Part shown: piece by piece, positions 1 to 8,596 of the stretch
How positions within the stretch are numbered: position 1 is the first letter of the stretch
Layout: each line of letters begins with the position of its first letter
Source: Paracoccus sediminis
GTDB lineage: Bacteria > Pseudomonadota > Alphaproteobacteria > Rhodobacterales > Rhodobacteraceae
Reading direction: 5' to 3'
DNA length: 64,000 bases
Assembly: GCF_900188295.1 (NCBI RefSeq)
Contig: NZ_FZNM01000001.1
Span: 372,001 to 436,000, forward strand
Made by a program: the position numbers and the translations under genes
Notes under the pieces: model-generated
What the model saw: the letters and a program-made list of their open reading frames with translations, nothing else
Databases searched by the model: none
What the model was told of the DNA's origin: nothing

Positions 1-1058
1 TCTATGGAAGTGGCTGCCTGATTACCGAGGGGGCGCGGGGCGAGGGCGGATACCTGACCAACAGCGAAGGCGAGCGGTTCATGGAACGCTATGCCCCGAC
101 CTACAAGGATCTGGCCTCGCGCGATGTCGTGTCGCGCTGCATCACCATCGAGATCCGCGAGGGTCGCGGCGTCGGTCCCGACAAGGACCACATGTTCCTG
201 AACCTGATGCACCTGCCTCCCGAGGCCCTGGCAGAACGCCTGCCCGGCATCAGCGAATCCGCCAAGATCTTTGCGGGCGTGGACGTGACCAAGCAGCCGA
301 TCCCGATCCTGCCCACGGTCCATTACAACATGGGCGGCATTCCCACGAACTATTGGGGCGAAGTCTTGGCGCCGACCGCCGAAAACCCCGATGCGATCTT
401 TCCCGGCCTGATGGCCGTGGGCGAGGCGGGCTGCGCGTCCGTCCACGGCGCCAACCGGCTGGGGTCGAACAGCCTGATCGACCTGGTGGTCTTTGGCCGC
501 GCCGCCGCCATCCGCGCGGGCCAGGTGATCGATCGCGAAGGCCATATCCCGGAAACCAATCAGGCCCAGGTGGACCAGGCGCTGGCGCGTTTCGACGGAT
601 TGCGCCATGCCGATGGCGCCACCCCCACGGCGGACCTGCGGCTGGACATGCAGCGCACCATGCAGGCCGACGCGGCGGTGTTCCGCACCGACAAGACCCT
701 GGCCGAGGGCGCCCAGAAGATGACCGCCATCGCCGCGCGGATGGACGACATCCGCGTCACCGACCGGGGGCTGATCTGGAACACCGACCTGATGGAAACG
801 CTGGAACTGACCAACCTGATGCCCAATGCCCTGGCCACCATCGTCGCGGCCGAGGCGCGCAAGGAAAGCCGCGGCGCCCATGCCCACGAGGACTGGCCCG
901 AGCGGGACGACGCCACCTGGCGCAAGCACTCGCTTGCATGGGTGGACGGAAACGCGGTTAAACTGGATTACCGCCCCGTTCATCTGGACCCTTTGACCAG
1001 GGAAGAAGATGGCGGGATCGACCTGAAGAAGATTGCTCCCAAGAAAAGGGTTTATTGA
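1..1058 (+). CDS. sdhA: Succinate dehydrogenase flavoprotein subunit, 3' part
   Basis: This is the C-terminal ~350 residues of the FAD-carrying subunit of complex II, which oxidises succinate to fumarate on the cytoplasmic side of the inner membrane. The reading frame is open from the first bases of the window, so the start and FAD-binding N-terminus lie outside. Visible SdhA signatures are [13 protein letters not shown] near the left edge, the [15 protein letters not shown] active-site stretch, [18 protein letters not shown], and the family's typical PKKRVY C-terminus. The TGA stop overlaps the ATG of the next gene (ATGA), so the operon continues. sdhB follows 1.5 kb downstream after three small genes. 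Confidence 0.97.
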   Translation, partial: YGSGCLITEGARGEGGYLTNSEGERFMERYAPTYKDLASRDVVSRCITIEIREGRGVGPDKDHMFLNLMHLPPEALAERLPGISESAKIFAGVDVTKQPIPILPTVHYNMGGIPTNYWGEVLAPTAENPDAIFPGLMAVGEAGCASVHGANRLGSNSLIDLVVFGRAAAIRAGQVIDREGHIPETNQAQVDQALARFDGLRHADGATPTADLRLDMQRTMQADAAVFRTDKTLAEGAQKMTAIAARMDDIRVTDRGLIWNTDLMETLELTNLMPNALATIVAAEARKESRGAHAHEDWPERDDATWRKHSLAWVDGNAVKLDYRPVHLDPLTREEDGGIDLKKIAPKKRVY

Positions 1059-1426
1059 TGCGTTTCCAGACTTACGCCGCACTGGGTCTTGCCGCCGCCG
1101 CCCTGGCGGGCTGCGTGGCCCCGGTTCCGCCCGCGACCACCGTGACGACCCCGCCGTCGGCCGTGGTGACGACGCCCACGGTGCTTGACGCGGCCTCGCG
1201 CCAGGTGGCCCGCACCGTCATCAACGCCGAGATGGAAAAGCGCCTGCCCGGCGCCAACGTCGCGCCCTATACCGATTGCGTCGTCAACAACGCCACCACG
1301 GCGGAACTGATCGACATCGCCCAGGCCTCGCGCGCGGGTGTTTCGGGCACGGCGGACAGCGTGGCGGCCATCGTCTCGCGCCCCGCGACCACGCAGTGCA
1401 TCGCCGCGGCGGCCCGCACGGCGTGA
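1058..1426 (+). CDS. Small putative lipoprotein, unknown function
   Basis: This 122-residue protein starts at the ATG that overlaps the sdhA stop; a TTG one codon earlier is less likely. The N-terminus [19 protein letters not shown] is a signal peptide ending in a lipobox (LAGC), so the mature protein should be a lipid-anchored periplasmic protein. A Pro/Thr/Val-rich stretch follows, then a compact domain with two further cysteines (YTDCVV and ATTQCIAA) that could form a disulfide. I do not recognise the family. Its place between sdhA and sdhB implies co-transcription, not a shared function. Confidence 0.8.
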   Translation: MRFQTYAALGLAAAALAGCVAPVPPATTVTTPPSAVVTTPTVLDAASRQVARTVINAEMEKRLPGANVAPYTDCVVNNATTAELIDIAQASRAGVSGTADSVAAIVSRPATTQCIAAAARTA

Positions 1427-1430
1427 TGGG

Positions 1431-1748
1431 ATGCGCGCGCGGGCGGGACACATGGCCTTGGCTCTGATCGGGATCGTGGCCGCCTGCGGCCCGGTCCCGG
1501 TCGAACAGGCCGAACTGACCTGCCTGCGCGACGCGGAACTGGCCCAACGCCCGCGCACCAACGTCGCCGTCGGCATCGGCACCGGTTTCGACGGCGATAC
1601 CCGCGGCTTCGGCAGCGTGTCGGTCGATCTGTCGGGCGACTATCTGATGGGGCGCGATCCGTCCCAGGTCTATGACCGCTGTGTGCAGCGCCGGTCGGGC
1701 CAGCCGCCGCGTCGCCCGCTGGCCGACCAGCCGGGCTGGACGGGCTGA
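1431..1748 (+). CDS. Small putative lipoprotein, unknown function
   Basis: This is a 105-residue protein in the same operon. I chose the ATG at 1431, which gives MRARAGHMALALIGIVAACG, a short hydrophobic signal with a possible lipobox (VAAC). An internal ATG at 1452 is an alternative. The frame is open further upstream, but that would overlap the preceding gene and put Arg-rich sequence in front of the signal peptide. The mature part has a Gly-rich VAVGIGTGFDGDTRGFG stretch and a YDRCVQRR motif. The same signal-lipobox layout as its left neighbour suggests a pair of envelope lipoproteins. The function is unknown. Confidence 0.7.
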   Translation: MRARAGHMALALIGIVAACGPVPVEQAELTCLRDAELAQRPRTNVAVGIGTGFDGDTRGFGSVSVDLSGDYLMGRDPSQVYDRCVQRRSGQPPRRPLADQPGWTG

Positions 1749-1751
1749 ATC

Positions 1752-2579
1752 ATGGCGGGCGTGGAAAAGGGGCAGGGGGCACGGCGGCTGATCGTTCACC
1801 TGGGCGTTCAGAAGACCGGCAGCACCGCGATCCAGCGGCATCTGCGCCGCAACGCCGATGCGCTGGCGGGCCATCTGGTGATCCGCACGCCCGAGGAAGG
1901 ATCGCCCATGCGCCCCCTGGGCCGGGCGGCCATCGGTTACAGCCTAGCGCCCGACGCGGATCGCGCGCAGGCGCTGCGTCTGGCGTTTCGCGCGGTGCTG
2001 GACACGCTGCCCGGCAAGGGCCTGCCCGTGCTGGTCAGCCACGAGAACCTGGCCGGCGCGATGCCCGGAAACGGGGGCGAGACGCGGCTTTATCCGGCTC
2101 TGCCGCAGATCGCCGCGCTGCTGATGGCCGAGGCGCAGGATTTCGCCGTGGATTTCGTGGTTTACACGCGCAACCAAAAGGCTTGGCGTCCGTCGGTCTG
2201 GGCGCAGGCGGTGCGGACCGACGGTTATCGCCGCAGCCTTGTTGAATTCGAGGCCGAGACCGCCGATCTTCCCGGATGGGGCGATCTGATCCGCCGCCTG
2301 GGGGCACAGGTCGGCGTGACCCGCTTCAAGCTGGAGGACGAGATGCATCCGACACGCCCCGGCCGGCAATTGTTGCGCCATGTCGGGCTGGCCGACGCCC
2401 TGATCGACACGCTGGAGCCGCTGGACGGACCGGCCAACAGCCGCCTGAATGGCGGGGCCACGGAATTCCTGCGCAGGCTGAACGGCCTGTCGCTGAACCC
2501 CAATGCGCATGGCAAGGTCGTCGATCTTGTCGCGCGCACCGGACATCTTTTCACGGCGCAAGCCGAAGGCACTTCCTGA
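1752..2579 (+). CDS. Sulfotransferase-like P-loop protein
   Basis: This 275-residue protein carries GVQKTGSTAIQ near residues 19-29, the 5'-phosphosulfate-binding loop used by PAPS-dependent sulfotransferases. A second loop, VYTRNQKAWRPSVWAQAV around residue 140, sits where the family has its 3'-phosphate-binding Arg/Ser element, but it lacks the usual RNP form. The substrate cannot be read from the sequence, and a catalytically different relative is possible. The gene is 3 bases after the previous stop and 12 before sdhB, so it appears to be co-transcribed with respiratory complex II. Base composition is like its neighbours. Confidence 0.75.
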   Translation: MAGVEKGQGARRLIVHLGVQKTGSTAIQRHLRRNADALAGHLVIRTPEEGSPMRPLGRAAIGYSLAPDADRAQALRLAFRAVLDTLPGKGLPVLVSHENLAGAMPGNGGETRLYPALPQIAALLMAEAQDFAVDFVVYTRNQKAWRPSVWAQAVRTDGYRRSLVEFEAETADLPGWGDLIRRLGAQVGVTRFKLEDEMHPTRPGRQLLRHVGLADALIDTLEPLDGPANSRLNGGATEFLRRLNGLSLNPNAHGKVVDLVARTGHLFTAQAEGTS

Positions 2580-2591
2580 GAGGAGCACCCC

Positions 2592-3371
2592 ATGGTCCAG
2601 TTCACCTTGCCCAAGAACAGCCAGATCCGGGTCGGCAAGACCTGGCCCAAGCCCGAGGGCGCGACCAACGTGCGCAAGTTCGTCATCTATCGCTGGGATC
2701 CGGATACCGGGGAAAACCCGCGCCTTGACACCTATTTCGTCGATACCGACAAATGCGGGCCGATGGTTCTGGACGCGCTGATAAAGATCAAGAACGAGAT
2801 CGATCCGACCCTGTCCTTTCGCCGGTCCTGCCGCGAGGGGATCTGCGGATCCTGCGCCATGACCATCGACGGCGGCAACCATCTGGCCTGCATCTATGGC
2901 ATCGACGAGGTCAAGGGCGATGTGTCGATCTATCCGCTGCCGCACATGCCGGTGGTCAAGGATCTGGTGCCGGATCTGACGCATTTCTATGCCCAGCACG
3001 CGTCGGTGAACCCCTACCTCATCACCAAGTCGCCCACGCCCGGCAAGGAATGGAAGCAGTCGATCGAGGACCGCAAGAAGCTGGACGGGCTGTATGAATG
3101 CATCCTGTGCGCGTCCTGTTCCACCGCCTGCCCGTCCTATTGGTGGAACGGCGACCGTTATCTGGGACCGGCCGCGCTGCTGCACGCCTATCGCTGGATC
3201 ATCGACAGCCGCGACGAGGCCACGGGCGAGCGGCTGGACGAGTTGGAGGATCCCTTCAAGCTGTACCGCTGCCACACGATCATGAACTGCACCAACACCT
3301 GCCCCAAGGGGCTGAACCCGGCCAAGGCGATCGCGTCGATCAAGCACATGATGGTCGACCGGATGGTGTGA
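2592..3371 (+). CDS. sdhB: Succinate dehydrogenase iron-sulfur subunit
   Basis: This 259-residue protein is the electron-transfer subunit of complex II, passing electrons from FAD to ubiquinone through three Fe-S clusters. All ligand sets are visible: [12 protein letters not shown] for [2Fe-2S], [16 protein letters not shown] for [4Fe-4S], and [17 protein letters not shown] for the [3Fe-4S] cluster and its neighbouring cysteine. The length is normal for alphaproteobacterial SdhB. The start follows a GAGAGGAGC ribosome-binding site. It is the last gene of the operon; a hairpin element follows the stop. Confidence 0.97.
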   Translation: MVQFTLPKNSQIRVGKTWPKPEGATNVRKFVIYRWDPDTGENPRLDTYFVDTDKCGPMVLDALIKIKNEIDPTLSFRRSCREGICGSCAMTIDGGNHLACIYGIDEVKGDVSIYPLPHMPVVKDLVPDLTHFYAQHASVNPYLITKSPTPGKEWKQSIEDRKKLDGLYECILCASCSTACPSYWWNGDRYLGPAALLHAYRWIIDSRDEATGERLDELEDPFKLYRCHTIMNCTNTCPKGLNPAKAIASIKHMMVDRMV

Positions 3372-3388
3372 TGTGCGTCCCGCGATAA

Positions 3389-3425
3389 CCGGGGGCTTCG
3401 CGCCCCCGGACCCCCGCGGGATATT
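3389..3425 (+). repeat. Hairpin element after sdhB, copy 1 of a dispersed repeat
   Basis: The stem CCGGGGGC-TTCGC-GCCCCCGG (3389-3409) is followed by ACCCCCGCGGGATATTTG. The same core (CCCCCGGACCCCC, two or three bases, GGGATATTTG) recurs on the minus strand at 32950-32988, again just beyond a gene end and in the same orientation relative to that gene. The hairpin lacks a U-run, so if it ends transcription it is not a classical intrinsic terminator. The rest of the gap up to 3490 shows nothing else I can identify. Confidence 0.6.
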
Positions 3426-3490
3426 TGTGTGAAGAAGACGGGGCCAGAGCAGGAAGGCTTCGGCCCTTTCGCGTTGAAGGATGGGGTTGG

Positions 3491-5791
3491 TCAGCCTTCG
3501 ACCTTGGTGAAGTCGGCGATCTGCCGGCCTGCGGCGCGGATGCGGTGCAGCAGGTTCAGGCGGTTGCGGCGCACGATCTGGTGGTCGGTGTTGACCTGAA
3601 CGGTGTCGAAGAATGCGTCGATGGGCGCGCGGAGATGGGCGATGGCGGTCATGGCTGCGGGGAAGTCTTCCGTCGCGATGGCCTGCTTGATCGCCGGTTC
3701 GGCGGTCTCGAGGGCGGCGAACAGAGCGCGTTCCTGTTCGGTTTCCGCGAACTTCGCGTCGGCGCCGAAGCTGTATTCGACGCCGTCCTTTTCCTCGGCC
3801 TGCGCCAGGATGTTTCCAGCGCGCTTGAGGCCCTGGGTCAGGTTCTTGCCGTCGTCGGTTTGCAGCATGGCGTTCAGCGCCGTGGCACGACGCGCGACCA
3901 GCACGAGGTCGTCATTGCCGGGCTGCGCCAGCACGGCGTCGATGATGTCGTGGCGGATGCCTTGGTCGCGGAGATAGACCTTGAGGCGGTCGTGGAGGAA
4001 AGAGAGGAGGTCATCAATCAAAAGCCGACTGGCTTGATTTTCCACAAAACTAAATCGACCAAAATATGCTTCCGCAACCTGTCTCGCCTGCTCAATTGAT
4101 ACGATTCGCGTAGTATTTTCTTGTTTCTCAAGAATTTGATTCAAGTGCCAAACTTCACCCTCATCTAAGGCATTAAGTTCTGCGATCGTAGCTTCGGCAG
4201 CTTCATAATCTTTTAAGAGCTTTTGTGTAAGTTCTTTCACACCAGATTTGTATTCTTGCCCAATTGAAATACCTCGCGCTTCAAATAGAATATCACGAAG
4301 CGTAAATCGCGTATTGTTTTCAAGAGCCAATCTGATAACGCCCAAAGCCGCGCGACGGAGTGCAAAGGGATCCTTCGATCCCGTCGGCTTCTCATCAATC
4401 GCCCAGAACCCCGTTAGCGTGTCGATCTTGTCGGCCAGTGCCACCGCCACCAAAACCGGCGCGGTCGGCACATCATCAGACGGGCCAAGCGGCGAGTAGT
4501 GGTCGCGGGCGGCGTCGGCTACGGCGTCAGCCTCACCCGCAGCAAGCGCGTAATACCGGCCCATGGTGCCTTGCAGTTCGGGGAACTCTCCGACCATGGC
4601 GCTGCGCAGGTCCAGTTTTGCCAGGCGCGCGGCCTGTTCGGCCTGGTCCGGGTCAGCACCGACCAACGGCGCGATCTCTCGCGCCAAGGCGGCAATCCGT
4701 TCAATCCGGTCCGCCTGCGAACCCAACTTGTTGTGGAAGGTGACGGATTTCAGCCCCTCGGCCCATGCCTGCATCCCCGCCTTCGCCTCGCGCAGGTCGT
4801 TCTGCCAGAAGAACGCCGCATCCGACAACCGAGCCGCCAGAACCCGCTGGTTTCCGGCCAGGATCGTGGCGCCGTCGTCCGGGGTCTCGATGTTGGCGAC
4901 CGTTACAAAGCCCTCGATCCGGCCGGTTTTCGGATTGCGGGCCGAGAAAAACTTCTGGTGTTCCTTCATCGAGGTTTGCAGCACCTCGGGCGGCAGGTCC
5001 AGGAAACGTTGCTCGATCACGCCCATCAGGGGGACGGGCCATTCGACAAGGCCCGCAACCTCGGCCAGCAGGGCGTCGTCGGCGACGATCTCCCATCCCC
5101 GCGCGAAGGCGAGGTTTCCGGCGGCCTGGCGGATCGCATCTTCGCGCTCATGGCTGTCGAGGATCACATGGGCGCGGCGCAGTTTCGCGGCATAGTCATC
5201 GAAACCGGTGACGGTGAAGGCGTCGGGGGACAGGAAGCGGTGGCCGCGCGTGGTGTTGCCGGCCGCGATGCCCTCGACGGTCAGGGGGACCACGGTGGAA
5301 CCCGCCTCGTCCGACAGCAGGCAGAGAATCGAATGCAGCGGGCGCACCCACCGCAGGGTGCCCGCGCCCCAGCGCATCGACCTGGGCCAGGGGAAATTGC
5401 GGATGGTGCTGTCCAGCACCTCGGCCACGATGTCGGATGCAGGGCGGCCCGCGCGTTCGATCACCGCGAACCAGACCTGGCCCTTCTTGTCGTCGCGCGC
5501 TGTCAACTGATCGCGGGTCAGGCCGGTCGAGCGCAGGAAACCCTCCAGCGCGGCGTCGGGGGCGTCGGTGCGCGGCCCTTTGCGTTCCTCGCGCGTGGTC
5601 GGGCTGTTGGCCGTCAGCCCCTCGACCGTCAGCACCAGGCGGCGGGGGGTAGAGAATGCCCCGGCAGAGGCATAGGTCAGCCCGGCGCCAACCAGCCCGT
5701 CCGTCACCAGTCTTTTCAGATCCTGGCGGGCGCGGGCCTGCATCCGGGCGGGGATCTCCTCGGAAAACAGTTCGATCAGCAGGTCGGGCAT
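3491..5791 (-). CDS. glyS: Glycyl-tRNA synthetase beta subunit
   Basis: This 766-residue protein is the beta subunit of the bacterial alpha2beta2 glycyl-tRNA synthetase and carries the tRNA-binding functions. It opens with the family's LLIELFSEEIPARMQ and shows KEHQKFFS, DPFALRRAALGVIRLAL, DLLSFLHDRLKVYLRDQGIRHD, and a C-terminus similar to alphaproteobacterial GlyS (VQVNTDHQIVRRNRLNLLHRIR). Residues ~490-592 are encoded by very AT-rich DNA (separate entry), yet the frame is uninterrupted. The start codon overlaps the stop of the upstream DUF6446-like gene by one base (TGATG), so translation is probably coupled through glyQ-DUF6446-glyS. Confidence 0.96.
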   Translation of the reverse strand: MPDLLIELFSEEIPARMQARARQDLKRLVTDGLVGAGLTYASAGAFSTPRRLVLTVEGLTANSPTTREERKGPRTDAPDAALEGFLRSTGLTRDQLTARDDKKGQVWFAVIERAGRPASDIVAEVLDSTIRNFPWPRSMRWGAGTLRWVRPLHSILCLLSDEAGSTVVPLTVEGIAAGNTTRGHRFLSPDAFTVTGFDDYAAKLRRAHVILDSHEREDAIRQAAGNLAFARGWEIVADDALLAEVAGLVEWPVPLMGVIEQRFLDLPPEVLQTSMKEHQKFFSARNPKTGRIEGFVTVANIETPDDGATILAGNQRVLAARLSDAAFFWQNDLREAKAGMQAWAEGLKSVTFHNKLGSQADRIERIAALAREIAPLVGADPDQAEQAARLAKLDLRSAMVGEFPELQGTMGRYYALAAGEADAVADAARDHYSPLGPSDDVPTAPVLVAVALADKIDTLTGFWAIDEKPTGSKDPFALRRAALGVIRLALENNTRFTLRDILFEARGISIGQEYKSGVKELTQKLLKDYEAAEATIAELNALDEGEVWHLNQILEKQENTTRIVSIEQARQVAEAYFGRFSFVENQASRLLIDDLLSFLHDRLKVYLRDQGIRHDIIDAVLAQPGNDDLVLVARRATALNAMLQTDDGKNLTQGLKRAGNILAQAEEKDGVEYSFGADAKFAETEQERALFAALETAEPAIKQAIATEDFPAAMTAIAHLRAPIDAFFDTVQVNTDHQIVRRNRLNLLHRIRAAGRQIADFTKVEG
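4015..4325. other. AT-rich patch inside glyS
   Basis: By hand count, bases 4021-4320 are ~39% G+C (118 of 300), while the gene on either side is about two-thirds G+C. The boundaries are sharp at about 4015 and 4330. The encoded segment (GlyS residues ~490-592) uses many AT-ending codons that the rest of the window avoids, but contains no stop or frameshift. It lies between the DPFALRRAALG block and the DLLSFLHDRLK block. Confidence 0.85.
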
Positions 5792-6255
5792 CAGTCCATC
5801 ACTCCGCGTTCCGGGGTCTTGTCGTTGTATTGGTGCCAGCCATAGACGCGGCCGTCGGGATAGATCGCCAGCACCCGGTCCACGTCGGGGCGGATTTCGG
5901 ACTGGGACAGGACGGCTTGGGCGGCACCGGATTCCAGATCCTCGGTCAGGCGGCCATAGTCGAAGCAGTCAAACCAGCCGGGGGTGCCCAGCGGCGTCGC
6001 GCCTTGGAACGGGACGGGATCGACGGGGGGCGCGGCCAGCACCGCGCAGGCCCGCCAGCGCAGCGGGGAATTGTCGGCGTCGATGCCCTGAAAGCCGGTC
6101 ACGGGCAGGGTTTCCGGGCCGCTGGCGGTCTGCACCGTGATCGTTTCGGCGGCGGGCAGACGGTTGTAGAAATGGTATTCCTGCAAATACCACAAGCCGC
6201 CGCCCGCGATCACGCCGATGGCCGGCAGGCCGATGCCGATGATCTTGCCGTTCAT
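5791..6255 (-). CDS. DUF6446-like membrane-anchored protein between glyQ and glyS
   Basis: This 154-residue protein starts with [27 protein letters not shown], a single uncleaved membrane anchor or signal segment. A soluble domain follows with two possible cysteine pairs (WRACAVLA and WFDCFDYG) and a Tyr/Trp-rich end. From memory it resembles the rhodobacterial family DUF6446; I could not check this. Its start overlaps the glyQ stop by 4 bases (ATGA) and its stop overlaps the glyS start by 1 base, so it is translated between the two synthetase subunits. Nothing in the sequence explains a role in aminoacylation. Confidence 0.75.
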   Translation of the reverse strand: MNGKIIGIGLPAIGVIAGGGLWYLQEYHFYNRLPAAETITVQTASGPETLPVTGFQGIDADNSPLRWRACAVLAAPPVDPVPFQGATPLGTPGWFDCFDYGRLTEDLESGAAQAVLSQSEIRPDVDRVLAIYPDGRVYGWHQYNDKTPERGVMD

Positions 6256-7169
6256 GTCCGGGCCTCCTCGGTCGTGACGAACAAGTCGGCGCAGCCCTTG
6301 GCCAGGGCGCGGACGCGGCCGATATAGGCCTGGCGTTCGGTGACGCTGATGACCCCGCGCGCATCCAACAGGTTGAAGATGTGGCTGGCCTTGATCGCCT
6401 GGTCATAGGCCGGGTGCGCCATCGGGATGGTGCGGCCTGCGCCGTCCACCGGGTCGGCGGCCAGGATGCGGGCGCATTCGGCCTCGGCGTCCTTGAAGTG
6501 GTCGAACAGCATCTGCGTATCGGCCTGATCGAAATTCCAGCGGGAATATTCGCGTTCGGTCTGGCGGAAGACGTCGCCATAGGTCAGCGGAATGGCTGCA
6601 TCGGGGTCGTTGAAGGGCATGTCCATGACGTGTTCCACGCCCAGCACATACATCGCCAGCCGTTCCAGCCCATAGGTCAGCTCGCCCGACACGGGGCGGC
6701 AGTCGTGGCCGCCGACCTGCTGGAAATAGGTGAACTGGCTGACCTCCATCCCGTCGCACCAGACCTCCCACCCCAGGCCCCAGGCGCCGAGGGTCGGGGA
6801 TTCCCAGTCGTCTTCCACGAAGCGGACATCATGGACCATCGGGTCCAGGCCGATGGCGCGCAGGCTGCCCAGATACAGGTCTTGCAAGCCGGGCGGCGAC
6901 GGCTTGATGATGACCTGATACTGGTAATAGTGCTGCAAGCGGTTCGGGTTTTCGCCATAACGCCCGTCGGTCGGGCGGCGCGAGGGCTGGACATAGGCCG
7001 CGGCCCAGGCCCGTCCGCCCAGGGCGCGCAGCGTGGTGGCGGGATGAAATGTGCCCGCGCCGACCTCCATGTCATAGGGTTGCAGGATGGCGCAGCCTTG
7101 GGCCGCCCAATAGGATTGCAGGCGCAGGATCACCTCCTGAAAGCTGCGTGGTCGGTTGGGGCTGGTCAT
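6252..7169 (-). CDS. glyQ: Glycyl-tRNA synthetase alpha subunit
   Basis: This 305-residue class II synthetase catalytic subunit activates glycine with ATP and charges tRNA-Gly together with GlyS. Family motifs are [35 protein letters not shown] at the N-terminus (split by one residue in places), [20 protein letters not shown], and [19 protein letters not shown]. The frame is open 23 codons further upstream. I chose the ATG giving [11 protein letters not shown] because an AAAAGGACGG ribosome-binding site sits at the right distance and the extra residues are not GlyQ-like. The gene heads a three-gene unit with the DUF6446-like gene and glyS. Confidence 0.96.
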   Translation of the reverse strand: MTSPNRPRSFQEVILRLQSYWAAQGCAILQPYDMEVGAGTFHPATTLRALGGRAWAAAYVQPSRRPTDGRYGENPNRLQHYYQYQVIIKPSPPGLQDLYLGSLRAIGLDPMVHDVRFVEDDWESPTLGAWGLGWEVWCDGMEVSQFTYFQQVGGHDCRPVSGELTYGLERLAMYVLGVEHVMDMPFNDPDAAIPLTYGDVFRQTEREYSRWNFDQADTQMLFDHFKDAEAECARILAADPVDGAGRTIPMAHPAYDQAIKASHIFNLLDARGVISVTERQAYIGRVRALAKGCADLFVTTEEART

Positions 7170-7267
7170 CGGGGCCGTCCTTTTGCATAGATCGGTCTGG
7201 GCTTGCGGCCTTCTAGGCGGGGCGGGGAACAGGGTCAATAAAGGCCATCAGCTTGAAGGGGACGGCA

Positions 7268-8596
7268 ATGCGGCGACTGGCTTTCTTGGTGATGGCGGCG
7301 GGATTGCCGGCGGCGGCATGGGCGCAGGACGCCGTGATCCGCATCGAGGCCAAACGGGCGGGCGACCTATCCCAGGCGGCGGCCCGATGGGCCGAACGGT
7401 TTGACGATGTGGTGACCTTCCCGCTGCCGCGCGGCTGGACGGCCATCGCCATCGGACCGCTGACGCCCGAGGAAGCGGAGCGACGGGTCGGCGCGCTGAA
7501 AGAGGCCGGGCAGATCCCGCAGGACAGTTTCGTGGCCGTGCCGGGCGCGGATGTGGCGCTGACCCCGGTGGGCGAGGGGGCCGGGGCACAGCCTGCGCCG
7601 ACCGAGGCCGTGCCCGAGGTTGCCGAACCCGCCGCCCCGCAGCCCGACCTGCCCGCGCCGGGCGCCTATATCCGGCTGCAAGCCGTGCAGGCGCGGGCCG
7701 ATGCCGATGCCGCGCTGGCCGAATGGCGCCGCGCTTTCCCCGAGTCGGGGCTGGCGGCGCTGCCGAACGGCTGGTTCGGGGTGACGCTGGGACCGCTGGA
7801 TCCTGCCGCCGCCGATGCCTGGCTGCGGGTCTTCAAGTCCGGCGATCTGGTCCCGAACGATGCCTTTGTGGCGGATGCCGCCGACCTTGGCCCGGTGATC
7901 CAGGCAGGCGAGGCACCCGCCCTGCCCGCGCCCCCCGCATCCGCCGCCGCCATGCCGCCGATGGATCAGGTGCAGCGCGCGCTGCGGTGGGCGGGGGTCT
8001 ATGACGGAGAGATCGACGGCCGGACCGGACCCCGCACCCGCGAGGCCATCGCCGCCGAAATCCTGGCCAGCCGGACATCCACCGATCCCGGCACCGCCAT
8101 GGCCGACCTGATCGCCCGCCGCGACGCCTGGCGGGCCGAAATGGGGCTGGACACGCTGGACGATCCGGCAACTGGCCTGTCCCTGCTGGCGCCGATGGAC
8201 CGGCTGGCCTTCGACCGGACGGAACGCGCGCTGTCGATCTATGGTCCCAGGGACGGATCCGGCGCGGCGCTGATCCTGTTCAGCCAGCCCGGCGGACAAC
8301 AGGAACTGCTGGATCTGTCGGGGCTGGTGACGGCCCTTGGCTGGGTGCCCCAGCCTGTCCGCACGATCCAGCCGGGCTATATCCTGCTGGAGGGCGCGAA
8401 CGACGCGCATATCGGCCGCGCCGAAGGCTGGGTCCGCGACGGCCGGGCCGAGGGCTTCGTGCTGATCTGGCCTGCGGCGGACGCGCAGGGCCAGGCACGG
8501 ATCGCGGCCGAAATGTCGGACAGCCTTGCGCGCAAGGGGCCGGCGGCGAACGATCCGGCCGCACCGCCCGCCTTGCCCGGTCAGGACAACCCCTAA
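7268..8596 (+). CDS. Secreted protein with SPOR-like repeats and a peptidoglycan-binding domain
   Basis: This 442-residue protein starts at the ATG at 7268, preceded by AAGGGGACGG. Its signal peptide is MRRLAFLVMAAGLPAAAWA. Two similar ~75-residue SPOR-like repeats follow (around 20-95 and 130-200), each with a conserved LP.GW..(I/V)..GPL core. Next is a peptidoglycan-binding type 1 motif (VQRALRWAGVYDGEIDGRTGPRTREAI, around 235-265). The C-terminal ~170 residues are conserved-looking but I cannot assign them; no protease or amidase catalytic motif is visible. A role in the periplasmic envelope is likely. It is divergent from glyQ and its stop overlaps the convergent trkH stop by 4 bases. Confidence 0.8.
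   Translation: MRRLAFLVMAAGLPAAAWAQDAVIRIEAKRAGDLSQAAARWAERFDDVVTFPLPRGWTAIAIGPLTPEEAERRVGALKEAGQIPQDSFVAVPGADVALTPVGEGAGAQPAPTEAVPEVAEPAAPQPDLPAPGAYIRLQAVQARADADAALAEWRRAFPESGLAALPNGWFGVTLGPLDPAAADAWLRVFKSGDLVPNDAFVADAADLGPVIQAGEAPALPAPPASAAAMPPMDQVQRALRWAGVYDGEIDGRTGPRTREAIAAEILASRTSTDPGTAMADLIARRDAWRAEMGLDTLDDPATGLSLLAPMDRLAFDRTERALSIYGPRDGSGAALILFSQPGGQQELLDLSGLVTALGWVPQPVRTIQPGYILLEGANDAHIGRAEGWVRDGRAEGFVLIWPAADAQGQARIAAEMSDSLARKGPAANDPAAPPALPGQDNP

Noticed and set aside
3426-3490. A terminator for glyS in the gap before the sdhB repeat
   Set aside because: Only a 5-bp stem with a very large loop can be drawn, and there is no U-run on the minus strand.
4015-4325. The AT-rich glyS patch as an insertion sequence or frameshifted pseudogene segment
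   Set aside because: The reading frame is continuous, no terminal inverted repeats or target duplication are visible, and conserved GlyS blocks resume directly on both sides.
4499-5845. Plus-strand open frame opposite glyS
   Set aside because: Antisense shadow of glyS with low-complexity composition; not coding.
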